64,000 nt of DNA from positions 5,903,682-5,967,681 of the forward strand of contig NC_045151.1 in NCBI RefSeq assembly GCF_008831285.2, read 5' to 3'. Numbering within the stretch: position 1 is the stretch's first letter; each line of letters starts with the position of its first letter. Shown piece by piece: positions 59,700 to 64,000 of this stretch. The stretch comes from Nymphaea colorata (taxonomy: Eukaryota; Streptophyta; Magnoliopsida; Nymphaeales; Nymphaeaceae). A program made the translations under genes and the position numbers. A model generated the notes under the pieces. It worked only from the letters and a program-made list of their open reading frames with translations. It was not told where the DNA came from and made no database searches.

Positions 59700-59920
59700 T
59701 GTTGTGAGAGATCAAGAGAGACGAGGAGAGGTTGAGAGAGAGAGAGAGAGAAAACTGCACGATCTAATTCATTAAGCTGCCCACTTCTCACGTTAAATGA
59801 GAATTTGGGTAAAAAGAAGAAATTACAAAAACAATCCAAGACTGGAAGAACTATTAATAAAAGTTGTTAATACACCTTTTAAATATTCAAAAGACCACCT
59901 ATTATAAATGTTATTCAACA
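59700..59920 (-). repeat. 3' LTR of Copia element B (221 bp)
   Basis: TGTTGAATAACATT to TCTCACAACA on the minus strand; (GA)n at 59733-59751 on plus. Confidence 0.82.
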
Positions 59921-59932
59921 CTCCCCCTCAAG
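59921..59932 (-). promoter_or_regulatory. Polypurine tract of Copia element B
   Basis: CTTGAGGGGGAG on the minus strand, directly before the LTR. Confidence 0.75.
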
Positions 59933-60028
59933 CTGGAGCGTAGATGTTAATCATGCTCAGCTTGTTACAACATCTAGAGAACTCTGCAATAGGCAATGCT
60001 TTAGTAAAGATATCAGTTGTTTGATCCT

Positions 60029-61486
60029 CTAGGCTACATGTATAGTGGAGATGATTTCCCGTTGAACCATATCATGAATATAATAACAATCAACTTCAAT
60101 GTGCTTTGTCCTCTCATGAAATACAGGATTATTGGCAATGTATGTGTCAGCTCTGTTATCACAAAACATTTTCATAGGCAAAGAAGTTGGAATACCAAGA
60201 CTCTTAAGTAGGGATCTAGACCAAGTCATTTCGGCAGCAGTTTGAGCCATCGCACGATATTCTGACTCCGCACTAGACCTAGAAACAACACTTTGTTTCT
60301 TACTCCTTCAGGAAATGAGATTTTCTCCCACAAACACACAAAACCCTGTGGTAGACTTCCTGTCATCAATTGAGCCTGCATAATCTGCATCACTGTAAGC
60401 GTCAACATCAAGAGATGTACCTTTTTTGAAGAAAAGGCCTTTGCTAGGGGAGGACTTCAAATATTTGACAATCAACATAGCTGCATCCCAATGTGATTGT
60501 TTTGGTTTTTCCATGAATTGGCTTAATTTTCCCACGACAAAGCTAATATATGGTCGAGTCACTGCCACATAAATAAGCTTACCAATCAACGACCTGTGGG
60601 CTTGTGAAGCTACATCTTTCGAGTCATCCTCATATAGATGTACCCATGGATTCATAGGAAGAGTTGCTGGTTTAGCTCCTAGCATCCCTGTGTCTTATAA
60701 AAGATCAAGAACATACTTCCTTTGTGACAACACAACTCCTTCCTTGCTACGAGTAACTTCGATGCCAAGAAAATACTGTAGCTGACCAAGATCTTTGGTA
60801 ACAAAGCGTTTTTGCAAGAACTGCTTTGTTAGAGCTACCTCCTGCTCACATTCACCTGTCAAAACAATATCATCAACATACACCACGAGCACAACTGTAC
60901 CTCTAGATCCTTTCTTGATGAACAACGAATGGTCCAGCTGAGACCTCGTAAAGCCACATTCTAACACCACTTCAGAGAATTTGCGAAACCAAGCACGAGG
61001 ACTTTGTTTCAATCCATAGATAGCTTTCTTCAACCTGCACACCTTACCACACTCACCCTGACGTTCAAAGCCAGGGGGTTGCTGCATGTAAACAGTCTCA
61101 TCAAGATCCCCATATAAGAAAGCATTTTTGACATCCAACTGATATAAGGGCCAATCATAATGCACTGCGACTGACACAAGAAGACGTATGGTCCCCATCC
61201 TAGCTACAGGCGAGAAAGTCTCAAAGAAATCAACACCATATGTTTGTGTATACCCTTTGGCTACAAGACGAGCTTTGTAGCGTTTCACTGAGCCATTGGA
61301 TAAATACTTGATGGTGAAAACCCATTTAGAGCCAACGACATCACAACCAGATGGAGGATCAACCAAGTCCCATGTCCCTCGTTGTAGTAGAGTATCCATC
61401 TCATCTTGCATAGCTTGCCGCCACTTCGGGTCAAGTACTGCCTGTTGGTGACTAGAGGGAACAGAGTGCACTGACAAGGCTGACAC
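60029..61486 (-). pseudogene. Copia B reverse transcriptase and RNase H
   Basis: From 61486 down: DPKWRQAMQDEMDTL, WVFTIKYLSNGSVKRYKARL, FSPVARMGTIRLL, YQLDVKNAFLYGDL, CRLKKAIYGLKQSPRAW and the catalytic VVYVDDIVLTGE, LQYFLGIEV. A stop ends this 263-residue frame at 60695. It continues with SLIGKLIYVAVTRP, YSDADYAGSIDDRKSTTGFC, a TGA after GENLIS in place of W, RSSAESEYRAMA and MKMFCDNRA. Few lesions, so relatively young. Copies element RNA into DNA and removes the RNA. Confidence 0.87.
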
Positions 61487-61509
61487 GAACTGTTGCAGAT
61501 GGGTGCCAT

Positions 61510-62271
61510 AATCTAGGTTTTCAGGAGAGCTTACCTCCTAAGGAGACATTGGTGGAGAGACAGTGGGAGCCTTATGTCGACGGGTATAAGTCTGTGGAGG
61601 ATTTGTAAAGCGACTATTGGGGGGAGACACAGACTCAAGGTGAGAAGGAACCGACTCCAATGGGATGGGAGGAATGGGAAGAGGAACGGAAGGTGGCATC
61701 TGTTGTGGAGGACAAGAGGAGATGTAATAAGGTTGAGACTCAAAGAAGGTAACATCCGCACTGATAAATTCCTTATGAGTTAAGAGATCAAAACATTTGT
61801 AGTCTTTTTGATAGGAAGGATAGCCAATGAAAACACACTTGATGGACTGATAGTCTACTGCACGTTGGCTTGCAAAGTCCGTTTACAAGTCGATTTGCAT
61901 CAGTAGCTCTTCATTAGCAACCTCTATCTGAAACTCTTTCTTAACTGATTCCTTTCGAGCACGGCTTAGGTCATACAGGGAAGGTGTAGCATTGGGATTG
62001 GGAGTAGAATTCTTTCCACCAGTCACTTCATCTGTAGGCACTCTTCGCCTAGAGTAAACTTGCCTAAACAAGTGGTTACTTTCGTCCTCTGTCCCAGTTG
62101 AACAACCTTCATCCTTCTCATGCTCAAGAACATCTGTGACTGTAACTTGACTCTCTTCCCTTTTATATTTCAGAAAATCTGTGAATTGAATTTCTTGACT
62201 AGGAGAAGACTCTTCTCTTGACATAAACTTCTCTCCCTGAAGAGAATTCTCTCCAAAATAGGAGACATGTT
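61510..62271 (-). pseudogene. Copia B integrase-RT linker with a second integrase C-terminal motif
   Basis: After the integrase frame comes a hydrophilic linker (62275-61883: SSPSQEIQF, VYSRRR, TPNPNATP) ending in a TAA. In the same frame follows CVFIGYPSYQKDYKC..SADVTFFESQPYY (about 61840-61730), a second copy of the motif already seen as SVFVGYSPTQKG at about 62370. Proline-rich sequence then leads to the RT. Confidence 0.75.
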
Positions 62272-62901
62272 TCAAGAAAGTGACATCCTTGGTAACATAG
62301 ACACGCCCAGTAGAGGGATCAAGGCACTTATACCCTTTTGAGTGGGAGAATAGCCAACAAATACACTTTTAATCGACCTTGGATCAAGTTTTTTAACATT
62401 AGGATTGTGATTATGAATAAAGTAAACACATCCAAAGACACGAGGTGGGAGAGGAAAGGGTTGACGACTCCTTGGTAGCATAGAATGGGCGGTCTGCCCA
62501 TTTAGCATACGACTAGGCATACGATTAATCAAATATGCACTAGTGAGAACAACATCACCCCAATATTGTTTTGGAAGATTCCTTTCAAACAAGAGGGCCC
62601 TGGTGACATTAAGTAACTGACAATTTTTTCTCTCAGCCACCCCATTTTGGGGGGAAGTATAACTACAACACGTCTCATGAACAATCTCCCCTTTTCGAAA
62701 GAAATCATCAACAGATTGACATACATACTCACGAGCATTGTCAGACCGAAAGGTCTTAACAGATCCTCCATATTGAGTCTCCACAAGAAGAATGAACGTC
62801 TCTATGATATTAGGCACTTCACTACAGTCTTTCAGCAAGTATACAAAAGTATTACGAGAACACTCATCTATAAAGGTTATAAAGTACTGAATGAAATCCA
62901 T
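62272..62901 (-). pseudogene. Copia B integrase core
   Basis: FITFIDECSRNTFVYLL with the first catalytic D-containing segment just beyond the frame start, FRSDNAREY with the second D, SPQNGVAERKN with the E, then LPKQYWGDVVLTSAYLINRMPS and FGCVYFIHN..VKKLDPRSIKSVFVGYS. The frame starts inside the integrase (a defect lies near 62901). The zinc domain is missing or shifted between 62902 and 63042. Confidence 0.82.
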
Positions 62902-63042
62902 GACGAAAATGAATTCCCGAAGGCCCCCACATATTAGAATGGATCAAGGAGAACACTTCATTAGTACGAGTGGTGGAAATAGGGTATGAAGCCCTAACAT
63001 GTCTAGCAAACTGACATGCATCACAAGATATCATATTCATAT

Positions 63043-63834
63043 CTAAATTGGAACATAAATCGGGAATAATTGTTTCAAAATTCCAAAAGGAAGATGCCCA
63101 AGACGTTCATGCCAATAGAAAAACAATTGAAGGAAGTCCTCTCTCTTCTTCGTTTTTCTGACTGCTGTCATGAGAGCTGTGGCAACAGGCATGGGTAATC
63201 GATATAGGCCTTCAAACACCAAACCAATCCCAATCCTCTTCTCCGTCACCAAGTCCTGCAAAACACAACGATTGGCAGAGAAAATAAGTTCACAATTCAA
63301 CTCTTTTGTAATTTTGCTGACTGACAAGAGATTCAAGGGAAGATGCGAAACATGTAAAACATCATGTACTAAAAATTTGTTTAAAAGTGAGAGACTCCCT
63401 TTCCCGACCACGGAGTTAGAAGAACCATCGGCAAGAGAAACACGTTCTTTTCCTGATGAGAGCTTATACTCATGGAAAAACTTAGGATTGCCAGTCATGT
63501 GGTGGGTGGCTCAACTGTCAACTATCCATTCTCCCATACAAGGATTACTTTTTTCTCCAGAAATGGCAAGGGCACGATTAATTTTCACACCATCTGATGT
63601 TTCAACTTGGCAAGTTTCAATCTGGCTCAAGTAGGCATGGAGCTCACAAATCTGTTCAGCAGAGATGGATGTCTTTCCTCCATTAGGTTCAGTCGTATTA
63701 GAACCAGGCTTCTTCCCACTAGAAAACTTCCCACGACCATTCTTCTTTTCATGATGCAAATCCTTGCAAAACTCTACGGTATGACCAGTTTTCTTGCAGT
63801 GAGTACATTTCCTGGAAGACCGAGTGGCTCCCAT
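63043..63834 (-). pseudogene. Copia B gag zinc knuckle, protease and pre-integrase (stop in protease site)
   Basis: Zinc knuckle CTHCKKTGHTVEFC (C-x2-C-x4-H-x4-C) near 63790, then a linker and WIVDS followed by a TGA (63513-63511) where the protease active site needs DSG. In the same frame comes ATHHMTGNPKFF, so one base change interrupts the active site. Then VLHVSHLPLNLLSVSKI and the pre-integrase motif WHERLGHLPFGIL, ended by a stop at 63043. Confidence 0.85.
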
Positions 63835-64000
63835 AGGGGCACGGCTAACAAGGGTAGACCTCTCAGTGTATGAGATATGGGCCTCTTTTCTCCCTGTAAG
63901 AACATGGCATCTTTGCTCTTCAGCTTCAACACGAGAATAGACATCTTCAATGCCACACAGTCCCTCTAATTTAAGAATCTGACTCCTTAAGCCTTCGAAA
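63835..64000 (-). pseudogene. Copia B gag, upstream part at the window edge
   Basis: Minus strand continues gag-like sequence up to the edge (LKLEGLCGIEDVYSRVEAEEQR-type content in one frame); incomplete. Confidence 0.45.

Larger units (their letters stand above)
59700..64000 (-). mobile_element. Copia element B, minus strand, inserted in Copia A; runs off the window
   Basis: 3' LTR 59700-59920, PPT, RNase H, RT, linker, integrase, pre-integrase, protease and gag zinc knuckle in Copia order toward higher coordinates. It interrupts Copia A exactly upstream of the YVDD codons. Flank GTTAG lies on the minus-strand 3' side; the matching 5' flank is outside the window. Confidence 0.88.

Overview
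The window is a piece of a transposon-rich flowering-plant nuclear genome. It has AT-rich spacers, LTR retrotransposons nested in one another, small hAT and Tourist-like DNA elements, and one host gene with ten visible coding exons and transposon-filled introns. The species cannot be named from the sequence. I see no bacterial-type operon, CRISPR array, rRNA or tRNA gene.

Layout. 1-6383: 3' part of a plus-strand Ty3/Gypsy element (Tat-like) with an open integrase frame and a 3.8-kb 3' LTR. 6384-9091: decayed minus-strand Gypsy gag-protease with a 261-bp tandem duplication. 9370-10400: decayed plus-strand gag of another Gypsy lineage. 10771-13064: LTR fragments. 13065-27195: a Copia element with TSD CATCT, sitting just upstream of the TATA box of an older LTR. 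Inside its reverse transcriptase lies a 9.1-kb Gypsy-type element (16845-25959) with two 2.9-kb LTRs, PBS, PPT and TSD but no coding capacity, a LARD-like non-autonomous element. 27196-33339: the rest of the old LTR, then a decayed minus-strand Tat-like 3' region. 33340-42958: a second, broken Copia element. It carries a minus-strand 3.9-kb solo LTR related to the LARD LTR and, in its 3' LTR, a 746-bp hAT-like element with 8-bp TSD. 42959-46860: short inverted-repeat elements and unassigned sequence.

Host gene. From about 46870 to beyond the window runs a plus-strand NRAMP-type metal transporter gene. A 5'-UTR exon and ten coding exons (47564-56736, 358 codons) are visible; the last roughly 150 codons are not, and probably lie past position 64000. 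Intron 1 holds a 3.26-kb degenerate hAT transposon, intron 5 a 473-bp solo Copia LTR, intron 9 a 616-bp Tourist-like MITE. The sequence after exon 10 holds two nested minus-strand Copia elements (57484 to the window end). Introns 8 and 9 appear to use GC donors.

Themes worth following. The three related Gypsy LTR families share a block of about 60 nt near their 3' ends that folds into two small hairpins with partly compensatory changes. The PPTs of these families are preceded by a stem-loop whose sequence differs while pairing is kept. Tandem arrays recur at fixed places in them: in U3, in the transcribed leader and just before the 3' LTR. No complete autonomous element is visible; the only long intact frame is the integrase at the left edge.
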